Assembly: GCF_001648595.1 (NCBI RefSeq)
Contig: NZ_LBAW01000018.1
Location: forward strand, 1 to 64,000
Source: Legionella bozemanae
Lineage (GTDB): Bacteria > Pseudomonadota > Gammaproteobacteria > Legionellales > Legionellaceae
Direction: 5' to 3'
Length of the DNA: 64,000 nucleotides
Position numbers and translations under genes: made by a program. Numbering within the stretch: position 1 is the stretch's first letter; the number at the start of each line of letters is the position of its first letter. The notes under the pieces are model-generated. The model was given only the letters and a program-made list of their open reading frames with translations, searched no databases and was not told the origin of the DNA. This document shows, one piece after another, positions 30,433-40,468 of this stretch.

Positions 30433-31359
30433 ATGAAACTGTTAGCAACTATAGGGGCATTTTTATTTTCTGGAATTGTTTGGGCTACACCTCTTCATAA
30501 TATAGTTGTATTTGGTGATAGTTTGTCTGATAACGGTAATTTGTATAAATTTATGAAATACCAATTACCTCCATCTCCTCCTTACTTCGAAGGTCGCTTT
30601 TCAAATGGACCCGTGTGGATAGAACATGTAATTGCTTCTTACTTTCCTGAAAATCCTGATGTGCATTTATTAGATTATGCTTATGGCGGTGCTGGTGTGT
30701 CTGAGGAGGAAGGAGCTGATGATGTATTGTTTACTTTGAGGAGAGAAGTGAACAGCTATTTATTAGAGCATAATGACAAAGCGAGTGAAGACAGTCTTTT
30801 TGTTATATGGATAGGCTCAAATAACTATCTCGCATTTCCTGCAGAAATTGAACAAACACTTCACGATGTGCATGCAGGTATTGTGCATAGTATTGAGCGT
30901 TTGGTAGAAAAAGGTGCAAAACATATTTTAGTGGTCAACTTACCTGACTTAGGACGTACTCCTGCTGCAATTGAATTTGATTCAGTTGATACAATGACCT
31001 ATTTTGCGAAGGAACATAACAATTTATTAAGTAAATCGATTGATGATTTTCGACAAGAACACCCGGATGTGGAATGGCTCTATTATGATCTGCACCAAGC
31101 TTTTGAAGAGGTCATGACGCACCCTGAAGATTATGGTTTTACCAATATAACAGGTACCTGCGTTAATTCTGTAGTTGAGGATGTAACAAAAACATCGGTC
31201 TTAAAAATGGTGACATCAGTTGAACCTAAAATAAACGCAGATGGATGTACCGGATATTTGTTTTTTGATTTAGTGCATCCAACGGCATTGGCGCATCAGA
31301 TCCTCGGGAAAAGAGCCAAAGAAATGTTGGATCAAGCAGGTGTAGAACTGACGGATTAG
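30433..31359 (+). CDS. plaA: Secreted GDSL lysophospholipase A (PlaA family)
   Basis: A 308-residue secreted esterase. The first 18 residues (MKLLATIGAFLFSGIVWA) are a signal peptide. The GDSL block IVVFGDSLSDNGNL holds the nucleophile Ser30. IGSNNY carries the oxyanion-hole Asn and DLVHPT the Asp279/His282 pair. In L. pneumophila PlaA is exported by the type II secretion system and hydrolyses lysophospholipids. It is activated after export by cleavage of a disulphide loop, and Cys residues in GTCVNS and DGCTGY could form such a loop here. The neighbours match the L. pneumophila plaA region. Confidence 0.9.
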   Translation: MKLLATIGAFLFSGIVWATPLHNIVVFGDSLSDNGNLYKFMKYQLPPSPPYFEGRFSNGPVWIEHVIASYFPENPDVHLLDYAYGGAGVSEEEGADDVLFTLRREVNSYLLEHNDKASEDSLFVIWIGSNNYLAFPAEIEQTLHDVHAGIVHSIERLVEKGAKHILVVNLPDLGRTPAAIEFDSVDTMTYFAKEHNNLLSKSIDDFRQEHPDVEWLYYDLHQAFEEVMTHPEDYGFTNITGTCVNSVVEDVTKTSVLKMVTSVEPKINADGCTGYLFFDLVHPTALAHQILGKRAKEMLDQAGVELTD

Positions 31360-31375
31360 AAGCACTATCCTTCAA

Positions 31376-31457
31376 TGTAGCCTGGGTGCAGCGTAGCGGA
31401 ACCCGGGACAGAGATGGTTAAATTTCCCGGGTTCCGCTACGCTGCACCCAGGCTACA
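31376..31457. repeat. REPIN: perfect 33-bp inverted arms
   Basis: TGTAGCCTGGGTGCAGCGTA...CCCGGGA is repeated in perfect inverted form 16 bases later. The element lies between plaA and the next gene. It is a non-autonomous copy of the palindrome flanking the RAYT transposase at 56.3-57.0 kb. Confidence 0.85.
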
Positions 31458-31497
31458 GTTCATTTTTAATCAATTCAGGATCGTTTATTAGGATGAT

Positions 31498-32286
31498 ATG
31501 AAATATATTATAAGGACCGTTCTAATCTTTTTTTTCATATGCTCAGCTGCATTTGCAGACAAACTGGCGATCAAAGTTGATGGTAAAAACATCGACTTAT
31601 CTTATTGGCCTGCGAAAAAAGAAAAATACGGAGCAGTTCTCTTAGTCAATGGTGGTGCACAAGTACAATCTTTTATATTGTTGGATAGTCTGGCAAATGA
31701 ATTAGCTCAAAATGGATGGCAGGTTGTCTTGCTCAACAATGACAGCAGTACTACTGTACCCTGGATCAAACAATTTCCTGAGGTACTTGCCGTTTTACGC
31801 AAGCAAAAAAATATACGCGTGGTAATGGTGCATTATGGAGAGCAATTAAAACAAACATTTGATTATTTGGGAAATCCTCCTGTACCTGAAATTGAAGGCC
31901 TGATTCTCTTATCTGCTTACAATACTCCTCCGACTGCAGATAAAAAACTTGAATTACATATGCCTGTTTTTGATATTGTTGGTCAGTTTGATTATGATCT
32001 AATCAAGCAAGAAATGGCAGCAAGAAAAAAAGAATTTGGAACAAATAAAAACAATTACTTAGCTATAGAAATACCCGGTGCCCATCATGATTATGAATAC
32101 AGCAGACAACTTCTTTTTTCATTTATCCATGGTTGGATGGTAAAACTCCCTAAACTTCAACCTAAATCGCCGCCGAGAATGTACTCTTATTTAGTTCCAA
32201 TCGCTGCTTTTTTCCAAAATCAAGTGGCAGAAAACAAGAAGTCTGATGGGAGCGGTTATCTTGAGCAAGCTCCTGAACTTACTTAA
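31498..32286 (+). CDS. Exported protein, DUF3530-like alpha/beta-hydrolase fold
   Basis: A 262-residue protein with an N-terminal signal peptide (MKYIIRTVLIFFFICSAAFA). The mature part reads like a DUF3530 protein: VLLVNGGAQ, LANELAQNGWQVVLLNND, VVMVHYGEQL and EGLILLSAYNTP follow the strand-turn order of an alpha/beta hydrolase. A classical G-x-S-x-G nucleophile is missing (HYGEQ is at that place), so it may not be an esterase. AGGA lies before the ATG. It is probably periplasmic, and its role is unknown. Confidence 0.6.
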   Translation: MKYIIRTVLIFFFICSAAFADKLAIKVDGKNIDLSYWPAKKEKYGAVLLVNGGAQVQSFILLDSLANELAQNGWQVVLLNNDSSTTVPWIKQFPEVLAVLRKQKNIRVVMVHYGEQLKQTFDYLGNPPVPEIEGLILLSAYNTPPTADKKLELHMPVFDIVGQFDYDLIKQEMAARKKEFGTNKNNYLAIEIPGAHHDYEYSRQLLFSFIHGWMVKLPKLQPKSPPRMYSYLVPIAAFFQNQVAENKKSDGSGYLEQAPELT

Positions 32287-32402
32287 GCCTCCTGGGTTCT
32301 ACTGCCATGAATGGATTCCTGCCTTTGCAGGAATGGCAACATTTGCTTTTCTGCTTAGTGTGACGGCTATGGGATCTACTGCATCCGTGACCTTTTTGAA
32401 GT

Positions 32403-33296
32403 TTACCAGCCTTTACTGGTACAAATTAATTCATATGCTTTTACAATTTTCTGGGTTTTTTCATTTGCCATTTTAATCATCTCTTGAGGTAAGCCTTGGG
32501 CGATTAATTTATCTGGATGATTACGGCTCAACAAACGTCTATAGGCTTTTTTCACTTCTTGTTTGCTAGCATCTGATGTTACTTCCAAAAGCGCATAAGC
32601 ATAGTCCAAGTTTGTTTTTGTGGGTTGATAATTGTATCTACTATAGGATGAATACGAGTGAGAGGACGAATAGGATTGTTCTGATTGTTGCTTGGCATCA
32701 TTTTGTGGTTCTGATGAGTAATCTACGCCAAAATCTTCATAAAAGCGATATTGTTTGTGAAGTGGTGCGAAGTCCAGCTTGGAAAAGATTTTATCCAGTA
32801 CTTTGATTTTTTTTGTATCCAGCCCATCAGCCTGGGCTGCTCGATATTGAATATCAATAAATAGCCTTAACAAATCGCGGTTATCTTCGCAGATTTTTTT
32901 TAAATTTTCGAGCGCACTATCTAAGTTAAACTGCGGTTGCTTGCCCTCATTAAAGAAATGTTTTGCCAATGTCTTTTGTTCGCTGCTTAAACGCATTTCA
33001 TCCATGAATAAACGTGCCATATTCAGTTCTTGTTCACTGACGCGACCATCGGCTTTAGCTAAATGTCCCATAATGGAAAAGGTAGCTTCAAAAAAAGCTT
33101 TTTGGATTGCTTTACGTTTTTCAGCGTAATATATCCAATGAGGATTAGAAAAATAAGTATATAAACCACGATCAAAAAAATTACCTACTAAGAGGCCAAA
33201 AATTGCCCCGATAGGACCATCGATTAAATAACCAAAGAATGCGCCAATAATCTTTCCCCACCAAGTGGATACAATGAAGAATTCCCGAAAAGACAT
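32403..33296 (-). CDS. djlA: Membrane-anchored DnaJ-like co-chaperone DjlA
   Basis: A 297-residue protein. A glycine-patterned hydrophobic segment at ~14-45 (GKIIGAFFGYLIDGPIGAIF) forms the membrane anchor, then comes a TerB-like helical domain (~50-190). A Ser/Tyr-rich linker precedes a C-terminal J domain (YAYALLEVTSDASKQEVKKA...NHPDKL) whose HPD motif stimulates DnaK. This order is diagnostic of DjlA. In L. pneumophila DjlA supports stress resistance and intracellular growth. Confidence 0.93.
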   Translation of the reverse strand: MSFREFFIVSTWWGKIIGAFFGYLIDGPIGAIFGLLVGNFFDRGLYTYFSNPHWIYYAEKRKAIQKAFFEATFSIMGHLAKADGRVSEQELNMARLFMDEMRLSSEQKTLAKHFFNEGKQPQFNLDSALENLKKICEDNRDLLRLFIDIQYRAAQADGLDTKKIKVLDKIFSKLDFAPLHKQYRFYEDFGVDYSSEPQNDAKQQSEQSYSSSHSYSSYSRYNYQPTKTNLDYAYALLEVTSDASKQEVKKAYRRLLSRNHPDKLIAQGLPQEMIKMANEKTQKIVKAYELICTSKGW

Positions 33297-33390
33297 TACA
33301 AAGGATCCCTTAAATTAAGTCATTAAATTTGATTTTATCGCTTATACCACATTTTAAGTATATACTGTCGTTTTTTGGGTTTGGTTTTAT

Positions 33391-34644
33391 ATGCGATTTT
33401 TTTACTCTTTTTTAATGTATTTGCTGGCTCCTTTTTTACTTATTCGTTTGTGGTGGAAAGGCAGAAGCTTACCTGCATATAGGGAGCGCATATCCGAACG
33501 TTTTTTTCTTGGTAAACATGAGTATAAACCTTTTGACGTATGGATTCACGCTGTATCTTTAGGCGAGGTGATTGCGGCTATCCCGCTCATTGATGCCATG
33601 TTGGAAAAAAACTGGTCTTTATTGGTTACTACCATGACTCCAACGGGTTCTGAGCGAGTGCAAGCGCGTTTTGGTAACAAAGTGGCTCATCAATACCTTC
33701 CCTATGACCTTCCCGGCATACTTAAACGCTTCTTTAAACAAATTCGGCCGCGTGTGGGTATCATCATGGAAACTGAATTATGGCCGAATTTAATTTATCA
33801 GGCCAGGGCGGCAAAAGTCCCTTTATTGCTCGCCAATGCACGGATCTCTGATGATTCTTTGAATGGGTATAAAAAGATTAAATTTTTAATGAAACCGATT
33901 CTGAATCAATTTTCTGCTATTTTAGCGCAGGGAGAAGAAGACGCGCGACGTTATATCACCTTAGGGGCAAGAAAAGAGATAGTACATGTTTTAGGGAATA
34001 TAAAATTTGATTTGCAGACTAATACTATAGACAGCAAGCGTTTTAGTGATTTAAAAAGCCATTGGGGAAGCGAACGTGTAGCAGTTATTGCAGCAAGCAC
34101 TCATGAGAATGAGGAGGCACAGATTTTATCTCATTTAAAACGGTTGCAACAAGCGATTCCTGGCGTTGTCTTATTAATTGCCCCCCGCCATCCTGAACGA
34201 TTCCAAGCGGTTTATCAATTATGTATGCAATCAGGATTTAAGACCGGATTACGCTCTAATTTAAATACCTTAAACCCTGAAAATGAGATTGTGGTATTAG
34301 ACAGTCTGGGTGAGCTCTTAGGGTTATATCAGATTAGTGATTATGCTTTTGTAGGAGGGAGCTTGGTTCCAGTAGGTGGACATAATGTCTTAGAGCCAAT
34401 TGCAATGAATGTTCCCGTGTTAAGTGGAAGCCTGGTTCATAATTTTAAAGCCATTTGCAATGATTTACAGGCCGCTCAGGGTATTTTATTGGTACGCCAG
34501 GCAAATGAACTAATCGATGGAATTATTAAATTGCACTCTGACTCGAAGTTTCGTCAGCAGATGATTCAAAATGCTGCTGCTGTTTTTGAAAAAAATAAAG
34601 GGTCTGTTGTGCGCCATTTACAACAAATTGAAGCGGTGATTTAG
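33391..34644 (+). CDS. waaA: 3-deoxy-D-manno-octulosonic acid (Kdo) transferase
   Basis: A 417-residue inner-membrane-associated glycosyltransferase that adds Kdo to lipid A precursor in LPS synthesis. An N-terminal membrane segment (FYSFLMYLLAPFLLIRLWW) precedes the GT-B fold. Family landmarks are WIHAVSLGEVIAA, METELWPNLIYQ, AASTHENEEAQIL, LIAPRHPERF and FVGGSLVPVGGHNVLEP. The length is normal. It is monocistronic between divergent djlA and convergent dksA. Confidence 0.95.
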   Translation: MRFFYSFLMYLLAPFLLIRLWWKGRSLPAYRERISERFFLGKHEYKPFDVWIHAVSLGEVIAAIPLIDAMLEKNWSLLVTTMTPTGSERVQARFGNKVAHQYLPYDLPGILKRFFKQIRPRVGIIMETELWPNLIYQARAAKVPLLLANARISDDSLNGYKKIKFLMKPILNQFSAILAQGEEDARRYITLGARKEIVHVLGNIKFDLQTNTIDSKRFSDLKSHWGSERVAVIAASTHENEEAQILSHLKRLQQAIPGVVLLIAPRHPERFQAVYQLCMQSGFKTGLRSNLNTLNPENEIVVLDSLGELLGLYQISDYAFVGGSLVPVGGHNVLEPIAMNVPVLSGSLVHNFKAICNDLQAAQGILLVRQANELIDGIIKLHSDSKFRQQMIQNAAAVFEKNKGSVVRHLQQIEAVI

Positions 34645-34965
34645 GATATTTATACCACCGCCACTTTATATTACTTCTACTATTTACCGCCCTTTATGTT
34701 GTGCGGTGCTCCCATATTCTGTCATCCCTGCGTAGGCAGGGCTCTATTTACAATATATATCTAAGCTAGCCAGGATATTCCATTGATCCAATGTCGCCAT
34801 GCTTGCTTTATCGCGTATGGAAAAGCAAATAAAAAATGAAAACAATGGAAAGTTAACTTAACTTAATTGAATCAAATAATCTTAGTTTGAACTATGGATT
34901 ATTTTGAGAGATGGATCCCTGCCTACGCAGGGATGATAGCCTTTTAGATATTACTAAAATTTTTA
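34645..34965. repeat. Intergenic gap with inverted GTCATCCCTGCGTAGGCAGG element
   Basis: No gene is seen in these ~320 bases. GTCATCCCTGCGTAGGCAGG, then G, at 34721-34741 recurs in inverted form at 34917-34936. The arms enclose ~175 AT-rich bases. The 'ATCCCTGCCTACGCAGGGAT' type palindrome also appears in degenerate form near 32310 and 53975. Confidence 0.6.
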
Positions 34966-35442
34966 CTAGGAACCTTGATTTTGTTTTTCTTTAATCTCGG
35001 ACAAAGTCTTACAATCAATACACAAAGTTGCAGTAGGTCTTGCTTCCAAACGCTTAAGGCCGATTTCGATACCACAAGCTTCGCAATAGCCGAAATCTTC
35101 GTTACGCAAACGTTCTAAAGCATCCTCAATTTTCTTAATGAGTTTCCTCTCACGATCACGAGTACGTAATTCAATACTGAATTCTGCCTCTTGACTGGCT
35201 CTATCTGAGGGATCAGGAAAATTAGCCGCTTCATCTTTCATGTGCGTCACAGTTCGGTCGACTTCTTCCATCAATGATTGACGCCAAGCTAGCAATATTT
35301 TTTCAATATGTGCTAACTGCTTTTCATTCATATATTCTTCCCCTGGGGCTTCCTTGTAAGGGGTAATTCCCATGCTACCTATTGCGTCGTTTTTCACGTT
35401 GTGTCGTCTCTCATTGGTTTTATCGATTAATTGTTCGGTCAT
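34966..35442 (-). CDS. dksA: RNA polymerase-binding transcription factor DksA
   Basis: A 158-residue protein that enters the RNA polymerase secondary channel and works with ppGpp in the stringent response. In Legionella this response helps switch to the transmissive phase. The coiled-coil tip has DPSDRASQEAEF (the D-x-x-D-x-A motif). The zinc finger is CEACGIEIGLKRLEARPTAT, then LCIDC. A TTG at 35460 is in frame, but GGAGG lies just upstream of the ATG at 35442, which I choose. A ~45-residue N-terminal extension precedes the usual DksA core. Confidence 0.93.
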   Translation of the reverse strand: MTEQLIDKTNERRHNVKNDAIGSMGITPYKEAPGEEYMNEKQLAHIEKILLAWRQSLMEEVDRTVTHMKDEAANFPDPSDRASQEAEFSIELRTRDRERKLIKKIEDALERLRNEDFGYCEACGIEIGLKRLEARPTATLCIDCKTLSEIKEKQNQGS

Positions 35443-35528
35443 TTTAGCCTCCGTTCCCAACTCGTGTACAACCTGGGTTTACAGAAAGCGGTTAGGTATA
35501 CCAAAAAACTATTGTATCATCAATAAAA

Positions 35529-36335
35529 TTATCGCCAACCCCCACTTACTCTGTCATTTCCCTGAATGTCTTGCCAACATTGTACGTTTTTATACTGTAA
35601 CTTATTAAGTATAGTCTGTACTTTTAATTTTTGATCATAACCATGTTCTAGCAAGAGCAGGCCACCAGGTAGAAGGTACTCATGACCTTGTTTAATAATA
35701 CATTGTAGATCAGCTAAGCCGTCTTGACTACTCACTAAAGCATTTCGTGGTTCAAAACGCAAGTCACCTTGTTGTAAATGAGGATCATATTCTGCAATGT
35801 AAGGCGGATTAGCAATAAGAGCATGGTATTGCTGCTGAGGAATGTTATTAAACCAATTGGATTGATAAAAGCTTACATTCTTTATCATATGATTTTGCGC
35901 GTTTTCCTGGGCAATATCTAAGGCTTCTTGGCTGATATCCCCAGCAATAATGTGCCACTGCGGTCTTTCTTTAGCAAGCGCTAAGGCGATGGCTCCGCTT
36001 CCTGTGCCTAATTCCAGTATGTACCTGTCCGGTTGATTGGGGATAAGTTCCAGGGCTAACTCAACGATTCGTTCTGTTTCATGGCGTGGAATTAAAGTAT
36101 GCTCATTGACTTTTAAATTGAGTGACCAGAATTCACGCTCACCGATGAGGTAGGCAATTGGGATCCCTTGGGCTCTTCGCGACATTAAATTTTGAAAGGT
36201 TTCCCATTGTTTTGAAGTTAATAACGCTTCAGGATGGGCGAAGAGATAAGCCCTTGTTTTGTTTAAAATGTGGCAGAGTAAAATTTCTGTTTCCAGATCT
36301 GGTTTTTTTCCCAAAGCGTTACGAATACTAATCAT
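35529..36335 (-). CDS. prmC: Release factor glutamine N5-methyltransferase PrmC
   Basis: A 268-residue SAM enzyme that methylates the Gln of the GGQ motif in RF1 and RF2. The SAM loop is [20 protein letters not shown], and the catalytic NPPY motif lies in [17 protein letters not shown]. It overlaps the end of prfA, its substrate, by 8 bases. This is the usual hemA-prfA-prmC operon. Confidence 0.96.
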   Translation of the reverse strand: MISIRNALGKKPDLETEILLCHILNKTRAYLFAHPEALLTSKQWETFQNLMSRRAQGIPIAYLIGEREFWSLNLKVNEHTLIPRHETERIVELALELIPNQPDRYILELGTGSGAIALALAKERPQWHIIAGDISQEALDIAQENAQNHMIKNVSFYQSNWFNNIPQQQYHALIANPPYIAEYDPHLQQGDLRFEPRNALVSSQDGLADLQCIIKQGHEYLLPGGLLLLEHGYDQKLKVQTILNKLQYKNVQCWQDIQGNDRVSGGWR

Positions 36336-37416
36336 GTCGTCCTAGCTCTGCGAGCAGCTCTGCATGGTATTCACGTTTTAAGGGTTCAATGACCAAGGCC
36401 AAATTGCCTTCCATCACATCACTAAGTTGATAGATCGTCAAATTAATCCGATGATCTGTTAGTCGCCCTTGCGGGTAGTTATAAGTACGAATTCGCTCAG
36501 AGCGATCACCAGAACCTACCAACGACTTACGCGTTTGAGCTTGTTCTTTTTTCTGTTTGCTCTGTTCTGCATCCAGCAAGCGTGTTTTAAGTAACGACAT
36601 GGCTTTGGCGCGGTTTTTATGTTGTGAACGTTCATCTTGGCATTCTACTACAACACCAGTTGGAATATGCGTGATGCGTATGGCTGAATCTGTTTTATTA
36701 ACATGCTGCCCTCCAGCGCCTGAAGAACGGTAGGTATCGATTCGCAAATCATCTGGATTAATTTGAATGTCATCAATTTCATCCACTTCAGGCATAATTG
36801 CTACGGTACATGCAGAGGTATGGACACGTCCTTGGGATTCAGTCTCAGGAACACGTTGTACACGATGGGCACCGGATTCGAATTTAAGTTGTGAATAGAC
36901 CGCGTTACCGCTAATACGCACGATAATTTCTTTATAACCGCCATGTTCACCATGGCTTGCACTAATTAACTCTTGTTGCCAACCTTGATCTTCTGCATAT
37001 CGACTGTACATGCGATATAGATCTCCGGCAAAAATTGCGGCTTCATCACCACCGGTTCCTGCTCTGACTTCGAGGTAAACATTACGTTCATCATCCGGAT
37101 CTTTGGGAATTAAATGCCATTGTAATTGCTCATCGAGTTCTTCCACTTGTTTTTGAGCACTTTCCAATTCCTCTGCAGCCATTGATGCCAACTCTTCATC
37201 CTCACCTTCGAGTAATTCTTGCAGAGAAGAGAAATTGTTTTTGGCCTCAATGTAGGTTTCATAACATGTTGCAACAGGTTCCAGTTGTGCATATTCTTTG
37301 GAAAGTGTTTTAAACTGGTTTTGATCTGCAATAATTGATGCTTCAGATAACAAGCGGCCTACTTCCTGATATCGCTCAAGCATTTGCTGCAATTTGAGTT
37401 CAAGAGATTTCTTCAT
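36328..37416 (-). CDS. prfA: Peptide chain release factor 1
   Basis: A 362-residue factor that ends translation at UAA and UAG. The GGQ loop ([20 protein letters not shown]) catalyses peptide release. [20 protein letters not shown] is typical of class I factors. The frame extends upstream to 37482, but the ATG at 37416 matches the family start ([13 protein letters not shown]) and gives the usual length. It overlaps the end of hemA by 17 bases, so translation is probably coupled. Confidence 0.96.
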   Translation of the reverse strand: MKKSLELKLQQMLERYQEVGRLLSEASIIADQNQFKTLSKEYAQLEPVATCYETYIEAKNNFSSLQELLEGEDEELASMAAEELESAQKQVEELDEQLQWHLIPKDPDDERNVYLEVRAGTGGDEAAIFAGDLYRMYSRYAEDQGWQQELISASHGEHGGYKEIIVRISGNAVYSQLKFESGAHRVQRVPETESQGRVHTSACTVAIMPEVDEIDDIQINPDDLRIDTYRSSGAGGQHVNKTDSAIRITHIPTGVVVECQDERSQHKNRAKAMSLLKTRLLDAEQSKQKKEQAQTRKSLVGSGDRSERIRTYNYPQGRLTDHRINLTIYQLSDVMEGNLALVIEPLKREYHAELLAELGRHD

Positions 37417-38674
37417 AAGATGATTGATGTGTTGTTGTATTAAAAAGATATTGTGCCAAGGTAAATAAATCTTCTCGGCCATCTTTAGCTATTTGCCTTA
37501 AACCAGCGGTGGGATTATGTGTGAGTTTATTAACCAGGCGTTCACTAAATTCATTTAAAACGATTTGCTGACATTGTCCAGCAGAAAGTTTTTTCAAGGC
37601 ACGTTGCAATTCTTTTTGTGCCAAGTCTTGCATTTGGCTGCGGTAATCGCAAATGACTTTCTTCGCTTTAAGCGAGCGATGCTTGCGAATGTATTTATTC
37701 AGTTCCTCATCGATTAATTGTTCTGCATGTAATGCGGCATGGCGTCTTTCTTCCATCCCTTTATCGATCATGGTTTGCAAATCATCAATGTTATAAAGAT
37801 ATATTTCTCCCAGTTCCTTGATGTTTTCTTCTACATCTCGAGGAACAGATAAATCCAAAAAGAACATTGGCTTATACTGTCTTTGATTTAATGCCTGTTC
37901 GACCAGACTTTTATTAATAAAATGGACAGGACAATTTGTAGCAGAAACGATGACGTCTGCTTGCGGTAAATATTCAGCAATGTCTGTAATTGGAATGGTT
38001 TGCCCATTGAATGAATTGGCAAGCTTTTCTGCATTTTCTAGTGTTCTGCTTGCTATCATAAAACGTTCAACACCTTGCTGGTGCAAATATTTTGCAACTA
38101 AAGAAGCGGTTTCACCAGAACCAATCAGAAAAACATTTAACGATTTATAGTCTGTAAAAAGTTGGCCTATTAATTGGGCTGCTGCATAGGCAACGGAAAC
38201 GGGATTCGTACCGACACCACTTTGAGTGCGTATCCGCTTTGACGCACTAAAAACATATTCAAAAATTGGACGTAGTTCTGTTTTTATTGCACCAAGGTTG
38301 CACGCATGTTGGTACGCTTGTTTCATTTGCCCAAGAATTTGAGGCTCGCCAATCATCATGGAATCTAAACCGCTGGCAACACGTAAAAGATGTTTGATTC
38401 CCTGGTTTCCTTTATGCACGTAAAAAAATGGGGATAAGGAATCCAATGGGAGTTGATGTTCTTTAGTAAGCCAATGTGCGATGACCTGAGCATCTTGAGT
38501 ATCACAGTAAATTTCTGTGCGATTACAGGTAGATAATATAGCAGCTTCATTCACTTCCGGTAGATTTAACAGGCTATGGAGCAAGGAATCTTGGGTAGCC
38601 GGAGATAAGGCGACTTTTTCACGCACGTTTATTGGAGCAGTTTTATGATTTAATCCGCAAGCAACAAACACCAT
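37400..38674 (-). CDS. hemA: Glutamyl-tRNA reductase
   Basis: A 424-residue enzyme that makes glutamate-1-semialdehyde from Glu-tRNA, the first step of C5-pathway haem synthesis. [14 protein letters not shown] contains the active-site Cys. [20 protein letters not shown] is the NADPH-binding loop, and [11 protein letters not shown] is a family signature. The C-terminal dimerisation helix includes [17 protein letters not shown]. It heads the hemA-prfA-prmC operon. Confidence 0.96.
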   Translation of the reverse strand: MVFVACGLNHKTAPINVREKVALSPATQDSLLHSLLNLPEVNEAAILSTCNRTEIYCDTQDAQVIAHWLTKEHQLPLDSLSPFFYVHKGNQGIKHLLRVASGLDSMMIGEPQILGQMKQAYQHACNLGAIKTELRPIFEYVFSASKRIRTQSGVGTNPVSVAYAAAQLIGQLFTDYKSLNVFLIGSGETASLVAKYLHQQGVERFMIASRTLENAEKLANSFNGQTIPITDIAEYLPQADVIVSATNCPVHFINKSLVEQALNQRQYKPMFFLDLSVPRDVEENIKELGEIYLYNIDDLQTMIDKGMEERRHAALHAEQLIDEELNKYIRKHRSLKAKKVICDYRSQMQDLAQKELQRALKKLSAGQCQQIVLNEFSERLVNKLTHNPTAGLRQIAKDGREDLFTLAQYLFNTTTHQSSYEEIS

Positions 38675-38949
38675 AAAATATATATTATTTGAATATGAAT
38701 TATTGAGTTAATCGTGGGATTGTAAACGATTAGTCATTAAATTTGTAGTGTAAGCAGTTTTATTTCTTTATTCTGATTCAAGAAAAATGATTCTGTAATC
38801 TATATGAGGGCGCAATGGAATCTAAGTTTATCACGGTGCAACACCCCAGACTGCAAAAAAACAATTGTAAAATTAAAGTACATTTTTATTTGGCCGCTAA
38901 CAATAGTAGAGGGTTTTATACAAAAATCCCAAGTTATGGGGAGATCATC

Positions 38950-39231
38950 ATGGATATCATCCTGCAAGGTGAGCATAGTGGCGAAGAAGCAGCACAAAGT
39001 TTGGCGCGTGTATTGGAATTATTTAAAGAACGGTATCATATCGCTGGATTTCGAGAAATTCATTTAACCGTGACGTTAATTGACGAACAAGGCGATGATG
39101 TCGAGTTAGTTGATAGTGAATCGAATCAGGCATATCGTGTTTTTGAGGTTTATCGTCAAGGTTATGAGTTAAATGGCAAAAAAGGAACGCCCGTACTACA
39201 ATTAATTGTTGATAACACACGCCCGCGGTGA
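38950..39231 (+). CDS. Small conserved-looking protein of unknown function
   Basis: A 93-residue acidic protein from the ATG at 38950, which has GGGGAG six bases upstream. An ATG at 38815 is in frame and would add 45 residues of less convincing composition. It begins MDIILQGEHSGEEAAQSLAR and contains LTVTLIDEQGDDVELVD and VFEVYRQGYEL, an alternating strand/helix pattern. There is no membrane segment. It lies 11 bases before the site-2 protease gene, so it is probably cotranscribed with it. I do not recognise the family. Confidence 0.6.
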   Translation: MDIILQGEHSGEEAAQSLARVLELFKERYHIAGFREIHLTVTLIDEQGDDVELVDSESNQAYRVFEVYRQGYELNGKKGTPVLQLIVDNTRPR

Positions 39232-39242
39232 AGGAGTAGCTT

Positions 39243-40307
39243 ATGTTTTTGGCAATTATCGCCATAATCCTTACATTAATTTTGGTAGTAGGAATCCATG
39301 AAGGTGGGCATGCAATTGCAGCGCGCATTTTTGCAGTAAAAATCAAAAAAGTTTCTATAGGTTTTGGCAAACCGCTGTTGCGCTGGCAAAGCCGAAGCGG
39401 TTGTGAATGGGTATGGGCATTTTTTCCTTTGGGAGGGTATGTCCAACTAGAAAATACACGAATTAGTCCAGTAAAGCCTGCACAACAGTCCGGATGTTTT
39501 GATAAAAAACCTGTCTGGCAGCGCATTTTAATTTTATTAGCCGGAGCTGCCGCAAATCTGATTACCGCTTGGTTTGCTTTGGTTCTTGTATATTGCGTAG
39601 GACTGACTTATACATTACCCGAAATTAAAGAGGTGCTTCCTAATAGTGCTGCATCCCAAGCAGGAATGCATCCTGGTGATCAATTCAAGTCTATTGATAA
39701 TTCTACCACTTCGACTTGGAGCGATGTGGGAATGCGCTTAGTTATTCTTTGGGGGAAGAAGGATATTCCAGTGACGCTTATTCAAGCGGATGGCAAAGAG
39801 TCAAAAGCAACGCTTGATTTAAGCCATGAGCAATTTCATGGGGTAAGAGGATCTTTATTAACACAACTGGGAATTAAACCCAATACAGCTGCAGCAAAAA
39901 GCGTATTGCAAGCTTCATCTTTTATGGATGCAATCCAGAAAACGAATGAATTTATGGTCAACATGGTTTATTTTTTTCTGATGATATTGAAACAATTATT
40001 TACTGGGGTAATCCCTTTTTCAGTATTGTTAGGTCCTATAGGTATTTTTGCGGCCTCCGTGGCTTCGCTGACACAAGGAGTGGTTGTTTTTCTATTTTTT
40101 ATAGCCACCTTAAGCCTGGCCGTTGCCGTGATTAACCTGTTTCCCATTCCTGGATTGGATGGAGGTTCCATTGTTTATGCAATTATTGAAAAAGTCCGCG
40201 GCAAAGCAGTATCTGTACCCATGGAGCTTTTGTTGCATCGACTGGTCGTTATTGCATTTTGCGTGTTATTAGTCCACTTATTAATGAATGATTTGCAACG
40301 AATCTAG
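39243..40307 (+). CDS. Site-2 protease family (M50, RseP-like) membrane metalloprotease
   Basis: A 354-residue integral membrane protease. The zinc motif HEGGH appears in the first helix (VVGIHEGGHAIAARIF) and the third ligand region is LFPIPGLDGGSIVYA near the C-terminus. One PDZ domain (EIKEVLPNSAASQAGMHPGD) lies between. True RseP has two PDZ domains and is usually encoded beside dxr and bamA; this is shorter and sits elsewhere. It may therefore be a paralogue that cuts other membrane proteins. The preceding small gene could be a partner or substrate, but that is inference. Confidence 0.85.
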   Translation: MFLAIIAIILTLILVVGIHEGGHAIAARIFAVKIKKVSIGFGKPLLRWQSRSGCEWVWAFFPLGGYVQLENTRISPVKPAQQSGCFDKKPVWQRILILLAGAAANLITAWFALVLVYCVGLTYTLPEIKEVLPNSAASQAGMHPGDQFKSIDNSTTSTWSDVGMRLVILWGKKDIPVTLIQADGKESKATLDLSHEQFHGVRGSLLTQLGIKPNTAAAKSVLQASSFMDAIQKTNEFMVNMVYFFLMILKQLFTGVIPFSVLLGPIGIFAASVASLTQGVVVFLFFIATLSLAVAVINLFPIPGLDGGSIVYAIIEKVRGKAVSVPMELLLHRLVVIAFCVLLVHLLMNDLQRI

Positions 40308-40309
40308 GG

Positions 40310-40445
40310 GCCTGTTTCTATTTCTACTATCTTGGCCAAACTGTCCTGATTTTCTGCGTTCCGATGCTCACATACTCTTGTATGCTGCGCTTCGATACTC
40401 AAAAATCAGGCCATTTTAGCTCAAGCTAGCGAAATAGAAACAGGC
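40310..40445. repeat. Mini inverted-repeat element (GCCTGTTTCTATTTC)
   Basis: Perfect 15-bp arms GCCTGTTTCTATTTC and GAAATAGAAACAGGC lie 121 bases apart from start to start. Inside, CCTGATTTTC and AAAAATCAGG form a second inverted pair. There is no coding capacity. It begins directly after the protease stop codon and looks like a MITE-type or REP-type element; it could also terminate transcription. Confidence 0.75.
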
Positions 40446-40468
40446 GCAGTGTCTAGGTGCAGAGCAGG

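Noticed and set aside
38804..39067. Plus-strand 87-residue frame overlapping the start of the small gene before the protease
   Set aside because: It overlaps in another frame, and the GGGGAG-preceded frame from 38950 has better coding character.
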